This document shows positions 9,266 to 18,968 of a stretch of DNA of 20,315 nucleotides, piece by piece. Each line of letters starts with the position of its first letter. The stretch's first letter is position 1. The position numbers and the translations under genes are program-made. Below the pieces are notes generated by a model, which saw nothing but the letters and a program-made list of their open reading frames with translations, did no database searches and was not told the origin of the DNA. Source of the stretch: Phlegmacium glaucopus (lineage: Eukaryota > Basidiomycota > Agaricomycetes > Agaricales > Cortinariaceae); contig MU130133.1 of NCBI GenBank assembly GCA_015039465.1, forward strand, positions 29,316 through 49,630, in the 5' to 3' direction.

Positions 9266-11815
9266 AAAAGACAAATTGCAAGGGGGTCAGCATCCCATCA
9301 CAGGATCATAGGACAAGATCACGCACAAGCTGTGGAAGGACAAAGTGCAAGGTGGGGTCAGCATCCCATCACAGGATCATAGGACAAGATCACGCACAAG
9401 CTGTGGAAGGACAAAGTGCAAGGTGGGGTCAGCATCCCATCACAGGATCATAGGACAAGATCACACACTTCCTGTGGAAGGACAAAGTGCAAGGTGGGGT
9501 CAGCATCCCATCACAGGATCATAGGACAAGATCACGCACTTGCTGTGGAAGGACAAAGTGCAAGGTGGGGTCAGCATCCCATCACAGGATCATAGGACAA
9601 GATCACGCACTTTCTGTGGAAGGACAAAGTGCAAGGTGGGGTCAGCATCCCATCACAGGATCATAGGACAAGATCACGGCACTTCCTGTGGAAGGACAAA
9701 GTGCACGGTGGGGTCAGCATCCCATCACAGGATCATAGGACAAGATCACTCACTTGCTGTGGAAGGACAAAGTGCAAGGTGGGGTCAGCATCCCATCACA
9801 GGATCATAGGACAAGATCACGGACTTCCTGTGGAAGGACAAAGTGCACGGTGGGGTCAGCATCCCATCACAGGATCATAGGACAAGATCACTCACTTGCT
9901 GTGGAAGGACAAAGTGCAAGGTGGGGTCAGCATCCCATCACAGGATCATAGGACAAGATCACGCACAAGCTGTGGAAGGACAAAGTGCAAGGTGGGGTCA
10001 GCATCCCATCACAGGATCATAGGACAAGATCACGCACAACCTGTGGAAGGACAAAGTGCAAGGTGGGGTCAGCATCCCATCACAGGATCATAGGACAAGA
10101 TCACCCACTTGCTGTGGAAGGACAAAGTGCAAGGTGGGGTCAGCATCCCATCACAGGATCATAGGACAAGATCACGCACTTCCTGTGGAAGGACAAAGTG
10201 CAAGGTGGGGTCAGCATCCCATCACAGGATCATAGGACAAGATCACGCACTTCCTGTGGAAGGACAAAGTGCAAGGTGGGGTCAGCATCCCATCACAGGA
10301 TCATAGGACAAGATCACGGACAAGCTGTGGAAGGACAAAGTGCAAGGTGGGGTCAGCATCCCATCACAGGATCATAGGACAAGATCACGCACTTGCTGTG
10401 GAAGGACAAAGTGCAAGGTGGGGTCAGCATCCCATCACAGGATCATAGGACAAGATCACGCACTACCTGTGGAAGGACAAAGTGCAAGGTGGGGTCAGCA
10501 TCCCATCACAGGATCATAGGACAAGATCACGCACTTCCTGTGGAAGGACAAAGTGCAAGGTGGGGTCAGCATCCCATCACAGGATCATAGGACAAGATCA
10601 CGCACTTCCTGTGGAAGGACAAAGTGCAAGGTGGGGTCAGCATCCCATCACAGGATCATAGGACAAGATCACGCACTTGCTGTGGAAGGACAAAGTGCAA
10701 GGTGGGGTCAGCATCCCATCACAGGATCATAGGACAAGATCACGCACTTGCTGTGGAAGGACAAAGTGCAAGGTGGGGTCAGCATCCCATCACAGGATCA
10801 TAGGACAAGATCACGCACATGCTGTGGAAGGACAAAGTGCAAGGTGGGGTCAGCATCCCATCACAGGATCATAGGACAAGATCACGCACTTGCTGTGGAA
10901 GGACAAAGTGCAAGGTGGGGTCAGCATCCCATCACAGGATCATAGGACAAGATCACACACTTGCTGTGGAAGGACAAAGTGCAAGGTGGGGTCAGCATCC
11001 CATCACAGGATCATAGGACAAGATCACCCACTTGCTGTGGAAGGACAAAGTGCAAGGTGGGGTCAGCATCCCATCACAGGATCATAGGACAAGATCACAC
11101 ACTTGCTGTGGAAGGACAAAGTGCAAGGTGGGGTCAGCATCCCATCACAGGATCATAGGACAAGATCACGCACATCCTGTGGAAGGACAAAGTGCAAGGT
11201 GGGGTCAGCATCCCATCACAGGATCATAGGACAAGATCACGCACTTGCTGTGGAAGGACAAAGTGCAAGGTGGGGTCAGCATCCCATCACAGGATCATAG
11301 GACAAGATCACGCACAACCTGTGGAAGGACAAAGTGCAAGGTGGGGTCAGCATCCCATCACAGGATCATAGGACAAGATCACGCACATCCTGTGGAAGGA
11401 CAAAGTGCAAGGTGGGGTCAGCATCCCATCACAGGATCATAGGACAAGATCACGCACAATCTGTGGAAGGACAAAGTGCAAGGTGGGGTCAGCATCCCAT
11501 CACAGGATCATAGGACAAGATCACGCACTTCCTGTGGAAGGACAAAGTGCAAGGTGGGGTCAGCATCCCATCACAGGATCATAGGACAAGATCACCCACT
11601 TGCTGTGGAAGGACAAAGTGCAAGGTGGGGTCAGCATCCCATCACAGGATCATAGGACAAGATCACCCACTCGCTGTGGAAGGACACAGTGCAAGGTGGG
11701 GTCAGCATCCCATCACAGGATCATAGGACAAGATCACACACAACCTGTGGAAGGACAATGTGCAAGGTGGGGTCAGCATCTGATCACAGGCTCATAGGAT
11801 GAGATCACACACAAT
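9266..11815 (-). repeat. 71-bp satellite core with intron-like units
   Basis: Thirty-six variable windows, each followed on the plus strand by CTGTGG, lie between 9323 and 11815. Thirty-five steps separate the first CTGTGG (9330) from the last (11816): 34 of 71 bp and one of 72. About 64 bp of each unit is nearly invariant, apart from an A-to-C change after GTGCA in two units and minor changes at the right end. The 7-nt stretch between GATCAC and CTGTGG varies. On the minus strand a unit reads GTGATC, then GCTGAC, then TCCTTCCACAG, then the window, which is the order of donor, branch site and acceptor. All three minus frames are closed in every unit. The 65-codon frames on the plus strand are by-products of a period that is not a multiple of three. 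Confidence 0.9.
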
Positions 11816-14800
11816 CTGTGGTAAGATGAAGTTCAGCATGAGGTTCATACAAAACAACAAGATCACGTACATCCTGTGGGCGGACAAATATTTTCGTACT
11901 GGACATGCTGTCAGGCAATTGTGTCAACATATTCAGGTCTTTTATACTAGCTGGCATCAAGTTCTTTTGACGGTCTGAAACAAACATATAAAAACCCTAT
12001 GTCATCACATGGCTGGCTACCTTACCATTCTTTATTATTTCTGATAGAAACTTCACAGTCCGTCGATATCTCCATAGACGACCAACCGTACCGACCAACC
12101 AGGCAATAATCTCTTTTGCAGGGATATCAGGTTGTGGATCACCTGGATGAGGCATCAGCGGCGGCAATATAAAATGAAAACCTAGTTTACTACCTCCGTC
12201 AAGTGTAATCAGCGCTAGCGAAGCACAATATCGGACTGAGTCGTCATTGGATTTGAAAAGTTCAATAAGTCGCCAGGTGATATTCGCTTCCACAATCTTC
12301 TTCCGCATCTCACCTTTTGTGTATTCAGGGAAGGCAAACTTGGATAGAAGCTCGGTTGCTTACTATATCCTGCGCATATAGATAATGCCTGCAGTCCGCT
12401 ACATTGTTTGGCATCATTTGATCCCAGAACCATTGCTTGGAGCGAATTGATCCAACGGTCTAGGAAGCTCTCCGGGATCTTCCCTGGGACTTCAGCTGAT
12501 GAAAACATCGGTAAGCTCGCTAGCATGGCAGATGGTAAGCTCACGATGTTTAAAAAATGCTGCCAAGACATCTAGTGCAAATGGCTGCATTCCGATTGTG
12601 CCGATGAGGAATTGAATTGCATCATTTGCTGAAGCTCTCTCGAAAAAACCTTGAGATGTGTTAGTAAACTAAGCAGCCACAGGAGATTAGCTTTACCATG
12701 TTCGACCAACCGACAGAGCCCGTCGGCATTGTGCTCATCATTGAGAAGCTCTCCAGTAAACTCTTTTAGGGGTGTCAATAACTGGATATTTTTGACGTCA
12801 GGCAGCTTGAGGTCGCCATCTATGATTCGCCGGCCGGTGTCTATGCAAAGGATCAGTACATTTAGTATACGACACACTCTAGGCATTCACCGTGGGTAAG
12901 GAGGTACGAGACATTAAGCAGATGCCATATCTCATTCTTCAAGAGCCACTCGAAGGTAGACTCTTTGGTGATCATGTTCAGGAACGCCTCTCGCCCATCA
13001 CCTCAGACCAAGGTCAGCGGAACGAGCCGACCAATGATTGGACAGACTTACTATATCGTACATATCCATAAAGGACCCTGCTCGCCTCACTCGCCGCTTC
13101 ACTATCGCTCTTGATCACGGAGCTAAGAAATTCTGCTATTCCCCCCTGGCTCAAATTACCCCGAATGTCATCTTCAAAACATGTCAGGAGGGTTGTTAAC
13201 TAGAGATGTAACAAGCTGACCATATTTGAGAAGCTCCCTCATCGATTCCAAGCGCTTGATTCTGACTTCGGAGCCCCCAGCCAAGGGTTGGAGCAAATTT
13301 GTCTCCGTGAGAGCCGACCTGGCAGCACCTATAATGTGATTAACATCGTCTGTAAAACGAGCATGAAATACTCCTACTGTGAGTAGCTAGTTTCAACAGT
13401 ATCGCTACACAAGTAGCAACTCTCCTCTCATCTGAGTCTTTTAGCATGTTGCGAAGAACCTTGAACTCATGATCAACATCAGCAATTGCTTGTCTCCCTT
13501 CACCTTAAGAATGACCCTAGATCAGAAGCAGCGGACCATCACAGCACCGAGAGACAAACTTACGAGTCAAAGCGACGAATTCCAAGCGAGCGACGTCGCC
13601 ATCATCAATGATTTTTTTCACGTTCGAATAGTCGAATAGGTCCAACTCTAGGAGGTTCTCGATGCCCTTCATCCACCTGACATTGTTTTGCTGGCCCTTG
13701 TTGACGACGCTACTCCAATCTCCCTCGACCATCCCCGGTGAAAACTTCGCCTTAGATTGGTAATCCTTTATGAAACTGACAGAGGCATGAATCTTCTGGC
13801 CAGGCTTGATTAAGCGACCTTCCCAAACATGCGGCCACCTGTGAGGATTCTGTTAGAATGAAAACAACGTGCTCAAAAGATCATTACCAGGTATTGCCCG
13901 GTTGGTCATACAGAAGCCGCTTGAATGGCAAAAGTTCAAAAAAGTGCCATACATATATTAACGATTCCTTGGGGCGAGTTTCTGCTAGGTCGTTCCACTT
14001 CCAAACCACTTCGGAATGCCTAAGCTTGAGACCAGCAAAGAGAGCTTCGTTTCCCATCCAGAGAACTGGGACGGCGGCGTTGTTCAACTCTGCGTTGTTC
14101 TCGCTTCCGCCACCGCTGTGCCAACAACCGTTAGATATATAGGTATGGGTGGAGCCGGGAAGATGAGGAAACGCACATGTCTGAGTGGCACCCTGCAAAC
14201 CAGACTTCTTTGACGCGTGAAATAGCGCTGCCCCCTTCGTCCACATACGTCTCTCCACCACATACATACTCGGGGAGAAACTTGACACGACGCTCATCTA
14301 GAGCAAGAGCATGCCGAAAATAACAGATACTGTTTGGATTGAAGTTGTCCGTCCCAGGAAGGCTCTTTCCTCTGATCACGCCGACGGAAGAGACGGTATC
14401 CCTGTTTCAAATGTGGTTAGAGACCCATGACCACGACCATGAGTTGGAACACACCAGACACCGATAAAGTGTACTCTTACTTCCGACCTCGAGAAGGTCG
14501 TCTTGAAGCGTTGGGCCATCCTTGATGACTTGTCGGTCTTCTCCTGGTGTTTTGGCGAAAGATCAGCATACAGCTCGTATGCGCTAGAAAAAGTTCATCA
14601 AATGCAGGAGAGCACAAAATACCATAAGAACATACAATGGAATCTGTTCTTCGTTTCCTCGTAAGATAAGTCCAACCTTTATTCGTGAACAGGGAATTAG
14701 AAAATACGCTGCAGGAGTTCCACATTAATCACACCTTGTTGATCATCCCAGCCAGTACGCGAACTTGGTAAGCTCCACGGGAGAACCCTGGATAACCGGT

Positions 14801-15419
14801 CTGGTGAGCCAAATTTGCCGAGAAGTTAACAGCAATCCCTTACCAAAAAGGAAGATCTTGTCGCCATCCATATAATTATCTGACAGCCAGCGATAGCCCG
14901 CAAGAATGACTTTCTCAAAGTTCCTAAAGAATATAATGTGAAGCCGCTAGAAATGACGTAGAATAAGGACCACTGATACCAAGCGATGGCAAGATCGATC
15001 TTGTTATCCAAAACTTGTTTCCAATACGTGTATGAGCGCCATGAAGGCCTTGCATAGGTGCCGATGCCGCTATTGTAGTAGGTGAGCTGCGAATCATCCT
15101 TGATGATACGGGAGTAGAGTTCGATAACGTTCGTGTTCTGCGGGACTTGGAGTTAGACAAAAAAAAAAGTGATAGGCAGAGAGACAAAAGAAACAACATA
15201 TTCTCCAAACTGATTCGAAGTGCCATCGAAGCAAAGGATAAGGTTGCGACCATTCAACTTGGCTTTACAAAATTCGCAACACTTGGAATTAACGTCTGTG
15301 TCATCGCTAGATTATAGCGGTTTAGTTCAAATTCGATACAGGTAGACTATATGTACGCACGTCTGACTGGCAACTTTTGAGGTTGGAGGAGGTAGCTGAG
15401 ATTCTGGGTTTGAGACCAT
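11805..15419 (-). CDS. DUF2235 hydrolase-like protein with ARM/HEAT-like repeats
   Basis: Exons join in phase without a stop: 15419-15361, 15306-15198, 15137-14980, 14923-14844, 14787-14735, 14676-14636, 14583-14455, 14401-14177, 14115-13888, 13838-13564, 13503-13378, 13328-13221, 13171-13052, 13001-12891, 12840-12697, 12649-12545, 12495-12364, 12313-12194, 12142-12026, 11974-11867, 11815-11805; about 852 residues. Residues 40-330 match DUF2235 (Tle1-like alpha/beta hydrolase fold): NLILCFDGTSNQF, GFSRGA (Ser138), GVWDTVSSVG (Asp211), GCHSDIGGG (His282); these make a plausible catalytic triad. From about residue 450, exons 11-20 each encode one helical ARM/HEAT-like segment of 35-48 residues and all end in phase 1. 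No signal peptide is seen. If the last 51-nt intron is retained, the frame stays open to the same TGA. Enzymatic activity and substrate are unknown. Confidence 0.88.
11816..11866 (-). other. Terminal 51-nt intron, also a decayed satellite unit
   Basis: Starts GTGATCTTGT and ends ACCACAG, like every satellite unit next to it, but is 51 nt instead of 64, matching the 47-51-nt introns of the gene's 3' half. Used this way it is in phase 1 like its neighbours. A stronger-looking donor, GTACGT, lies 4 nt upstream and would shift the phase. Being 51 nt, its retention is also frame-neutral, so sequence alone does not prove splicing. Confidence 0.5.
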
Positions 15420-15906
15420 CGCAAAGGATCAGTGTGGGTGGGAGAAGAGTACTAGGTGATTCCCATGTAGGTGTGGCATGCTCTTTCAACGTGTCGATCT
15501 AGCCGTTTGCAGAAGTCATGACAAGACCCGTGATACAGTTGATTCTAGTATGATAAGAATATAGCTACAAGTCAGCGCAGTAGCACGTTGGCATTAAGTA
15601 GCCCACGTAGTAGCCCTCCATGTCATATAAACTATTATGTGCATGCGTGTTCTGTTTAAGAACCAAACTTTGCCTGTACAAGAGCACAGACCTCCTGGAT
15701 GGTTCATTCCCTTCATTTTTTAGGTGGTGAATGTGTGCTTTCCAGTTTCATTTGGAATTGTGCTCATAAGGCTCATAAGTACTTAGTTTTCGTATCATAT
15801 TCAAGTTTTCGTCTCTAGTATCTACATCAATATTACTTGTGACAAGAATGTGACACGACTGCTTAGCGAACCCAACCTTGACAGACAGACAATAAATAAA
15901 TTAATA
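15420..15906. other. Divergent intergenic region
   Basis: Lies between the start of the minus-strand DUF2235 gene and the elements upstream of the lipase, so it should hold the DUF2235 promoter. No clear core promoter motif close to that start is recognised. No ORF of note. Confidence 0.4.
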
Positions 15907-16148
15907 AATGTCGGAGAAACCTAAATTGGGCTGTAACACGTTACAACATGTCACAACAATGGCCACCACTGTAATGCAAATTGTGAGTTAACCCGTTACA
16001 ATGCGTCATAACAAAAGACAAAATCAAAGTTGTGACGTTGTTATGATGGTATTTGGCATATTACAAAAGAGGTATGCCGTTCCAACGGCGGTTACATTGG
16101 AGTTACAATCCACCAGCGTTGTAACATAAAAGTTTAATCTCCGACATT
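15907..16148. mobile_element. Small MITE-like element with AATGTCGGAGA ends
   Basis: The ends AATGTCGGAGA (15907-15917) and TCTCCGACATT (16138-16148) are perfect inverted repeats. The interior is rich in GTTACAA/TTGTAAC motifs in both orientations. At 242 bp it has no coding capacity. The flanks are AT-rich and no clear target duplication could be chosen. CpGs are retained, which suggests a younger insertion than the MITE at 7769. Confidence 0.55.
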
Positions 16149-16161
16149 GCTTTATTACTGT

Positions 16162-16272
16162 CCGGTTTGATGGCATCGCCGGCCAGATCGCCAGGAATTG
16201 TGCCGGTGTCTGCCGGTGTTTCCCGGCATGAAATTTACTGGCGATCTGACCGGCGATGCCATCGAACCGAAT
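16162..16272. repeat. Foldback element, copy 1
   Basis: The left arm, GGTTTGATGGCATCGCCGG then CAGATCGCCAG, is mirrored by the right arm, CTGGCGATCTG then CCGGCGATGCCATCGAACC. The centre repeats TGCCGGTGT. Further fragments of the arm (GGATGCCATCAA; AATCAAACCGAAT) lie at about 16287-16340, as if the element were nested or partly duplicated. It sits about 180 bp upstream of the lipase start. Confidence 0.7.
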
Positions 16273-16384
16273 ACTGGATAATCGGATTGGATGCCATCAA
16301 CCTCATATTCATTATTCATAGTCACTAAATCAAACCGAATAATGGATACCGAACAGACTCGAAGTTCCAGGGGAGTTTTACTCA

Positions 16385-16394
16385 TATATATATA
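16385..16394 (+). promoter_or_regulatory. TATA-like box of the lipase gene
   Basis: A TATATATATA run lies about 60 nt before the chosen lipase start codon. This placement argues for the ATG at 16455 and against an in-frame ATG at 16401, which would be too close to the box. Confidence 0.45.
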
Positions 16395-16454
16395 GACCTG
16401 GTGACCAGCTTGTTTTTTCTGGCGTACCTAATTCTTGAACGAAGCAACTCAGGA

Positions 16455-17912
16455 ATGTTACCTGCTGGCTTCGTCCTCGCCTCTCTGTTGGCCTCGGTCG
16501 TCAACGCTGCACCTGGCCTTGAGGTAGTTCAATTGTCCAAGAGGCAAACCATCACCCCTCTCACTGAATCGGAGATCTCGTCGTTCAAACCTTTCACGTA
16601 CTTCGCCAGCACAGCGTATTGTAACCCAAGTACGATAAATGACTGGTCTTGTGGTGGTAAGTACTGTTCTTTCGTTTCATGCGCGGTGATTGACGGTTTT
16701 GTTTCTGTTTTCTTTGAACAACAGACAATTGTGCTGCAAACTCGGACTTCATCCCAGTAGCATCAGGCGGCGACGGTAACTCTGTGCAGTTCTGTAGGTG
16801 TTATACTCTTTGAATCTCCGTGGCACCATGATCTGACTCTGCTACTTGTGATCAAGGGTACGTTGGCTTCTCGCTATCGCAACGGACAGTCATCGTCGCT
16901 CATCAAGGAATCGATATTTCTCAGACGTTAGTCCAACTCTTGCCTAGGCTTCGACAATTGACTGACAACTTTTTGATGCGTATATAGCCAAGCTGAGACC
17001 ACAAGCGCTGCCCTGGCTATGGGTCCGTTAGACGCCACTCTCTTCCCCGGCGTTAATTCCTCTATTCAAGTTAACAGCGGTTGGGCGGACGGACAAGCCA
17101 AGTAAGCCAAATTCTCGATCTAGTATTTTAAGCATCGTTGCTGACTTATTCAAGAACGGCAACCCAAATACTCTCAGCTGTTCAGGATGCTATCGCCGCG
17201 CATAGCGCAACTAAAGTAACAATTGTCGGCCACTCTCTTGGTGCGTTCAGCTTGGAATTGAATTTGTAATATTTTACTGATCTTTGACCCGCCTTGGCTT
17301 AACTTATATAGGAGCTGCTACCAGTCTTCTCGATGGGGTATATCTTCCTTTGCATATCAGTGGCGTATCATTCAAAATGATAGGCTATGGAATGCCTCGA
17401 GTATGTTCTATGTTTCGTAATCCACCCAACATCGACTAAATATTTGATTCTTCTTCAGCTTGGGAACCAAGCATTCGCAGATTACGTTGATGCCAACCTC
17501 GATGTCACGCACATCAATAACAAGTTAGCACCGTATCTTTTATTTATGTTGATCTATGACTCTGATCATGATGCTTCTTCGTAGGAAGGATTTCTTTCCC
17601 ATTGTTCCACGTATGCAACCATTCTTTTGATATGTTTTGAAGATATCCTCATGCGTCTTTATCCAGCTGCGTTCGGGGGCTACCGTCATCCATCTGGTGA
17701 AGTACACATCAAGGAAAATGATCAATGGGTTTCCTGTTCTGGTAATAATTTTTGTGTCGAGAATCAAGAAGAGAAAGGCTTACTGGCATAATATAACTCT
17801 AGGTCAAGAAAATCCAAGCACAGAATGTACCGTGGGGGATGTTCCAAACACTTTCGGTGGGAGTGCGAATGACCACGCTGGTCCTTACGATGGTGTCACA
17901 ATGGGCTGTTAA
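16455..17912 (+). CDS. Secreted class 3 lipase
   Basis: Ten exons join in phase: 16455-16656, 16725-16793, 16857-16926, 16988-17101, 17155-17240, 17312-17400, 17459-17523, 17585-17610, 17667-17741, 17803-17912; 301 residues with TAA. The N-terminus is a signal peptide (MLPAGFVLASLLASVVNA), followed by a KR site at 29-30 for Kex2-like processing. The nucleophile elbow GHSLG gives Ser179. Asp234 in NNKKDFFPIVP and His290 in NDHAGPYDG are the likely other triad members, as in Rhizomucor-type triacylglycerol lipases (Lipase_3). Length and Cys pattern fit the secreted fungal family. The upstream in-frame ATG at 16401 would bury the signal peptide, so the second Met was chosen. Expected role: hydrolysis of acylglycerols outside the cell. 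The exact substrate is unknown. No lesion is seen; it is one of two intact genes here. Confidence 0.93.
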
Positions 17913-18624
17913 GTATCGTCTTGTTTTTCCTAGGCGTTTTAATTTAATTCCTTGCCACGATCATCTTTAATTGATGATGTCTGTCTTCGAGCCATTGCCC
18001 ATATATCATTTCATAGCTTAACAGGCAAAACGGATCTACAACAGGTTTGTGCATGTCCAGCTACATAATGCTCGTCGCGGACTCGTCGGAACTCCGACGA
18101 AATGACTTGCCCCCAACATAAATTGTGGCATGGCACTTTCCGATTTTGCAAGAAGCATTTGAACTGAGGTGATTAAGGCATCCCGAAGTGCAACAGATAG
18201 CCACCCACCTGCCCAGCCTATCGACGAGGAACACTATATGAAGAGTGCTGCTTGACTTGATCATGATAACCTGACCTCATCCGATGTTGAGAGCTCACGG
18301 TAATGGCGTAGTTAACTACAATAGGGAAAAGTGATTGACGATGACCATCACAACGAGCATTGTAAAGCCTTTGAGGTAGGTGTGAGTCGCTGTGAAGGCC
18401 TCAGCAGTAGATTGTGCACTGAAGAGCGAAATTTCGCCAAATTTCTAGGGTTTTCCATTTAGCTGCGGTGTTCAAAGCGTCAACCTCGCCAGTCTTTGAG
18501 GAATCATTGTGCCAACGCCTGCCAGAGCATATGTAAGAGGTGGAGTTTTGCACATTTTCGCCTTGATGACTTCCATTTCTCCAATTCCCAGATGTCCTCC
18601 AAAAAAAAATGTCAACGACTTGTA
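17913..18624. other. Region downstream of the lipase, no gene recognised
   Basis: Both strands have only short frames without recognisable domains. A short self-complementary stretch, GACTCGTCGGAACTCCGACGA, occurs at about 18079-18099. The end carries an A-run (18599-18609). Confidence 0.4.
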
Positions 18625-18748
18625 TCGGTTTGATCGCATCGCCGGTCAGATCGCCAGGAATCGTGCCAGTGTTTTCAAATCCCATATTCTAGCATATTCT
18701 TGGCATTAAATTTTCCGGCCATCTGACCGGCGATGCCACCAAACCGAA
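18625..18748. repeat. Foldback element, copy 2
   Basis: The left arm TCGGTTTGATCGCATCGCCGG and the right arm CCGGCGATGCCACCAAACCGA match the arms of the copy at 16162-16272, with a different, longer, AT-rich centre. TA occurs just outside both ends, which may be a target duplication. The two copies bracket the lipase gene. Confidence 0.7.
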
Positions 18749-18968
18749 TACCAAATGGTGGTGGGCAATGCCTGTCACAGTGACAGCTGTGATGTCTGGC
18801 TTGTCACGTGTCACAAGTATGTCACATTGCAGAAAGTGAGCTCCTCCTCTGTACAACACTTCCAGAGGGGAGTGTGAGTGATGTATATCCATATAAATAG
18901 GATGTGAATCAGATACAATAGATAATATTTTATCAATGTGTGTGGTTGTTCCTGGATGCATATTTCCC
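18749..18968. other. Possible LTR-like or promoter-like remnant
   Basis: A TGTCAC-rich stretch (CTGTCACAGTGACAG at about 18774-18788, then further TGTCAC motifs) is followed by ATATAAATAGG at about 18892. This layout recalls a solo LTR with its TATA box, but no partner LTR, primer site or convincing 5-bp duplication was found. Confidence 0.25.

Noticed and set aside
9540..11797. Many overlapping plus-strand ORFs of 65-89 codons beginning MLWKDKVQGGV or MQGGV
   Set aside because: They are copies of one frame of the 71-bp satellite, which rotates frame each unit. There is no start context, no independent conservation, and the satellite explains them fully.
9266..11815. CRISPR array
   Set aside because: The repeated part is ~64 bp and the variable part only 7 nt, with many windows identical. 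There are no cas genes and the setting is eukaryotic.
13350..13377. A 28-nt intron after exon 11 of the DUF2235 gene
   Set aside because: It is too short compared with all neighbours. Using the next acceptor (TTATAG) gives a 49-nt intron and keeps the frame.
13884..14297. Minus-strand ORF of 137 codons as a separate gene
   Set aside because: Its 3' part coincides with exon 9 of the DUF2235 gene in the same frame, but its 5' part runs through an intron and another frame of exon 8.
16401..16454. Lipase start at the ATG at 16401
   Set aside because: It would place 18 extra residues before a complete signal peptide and leave almost no leader after the TATA-like box.
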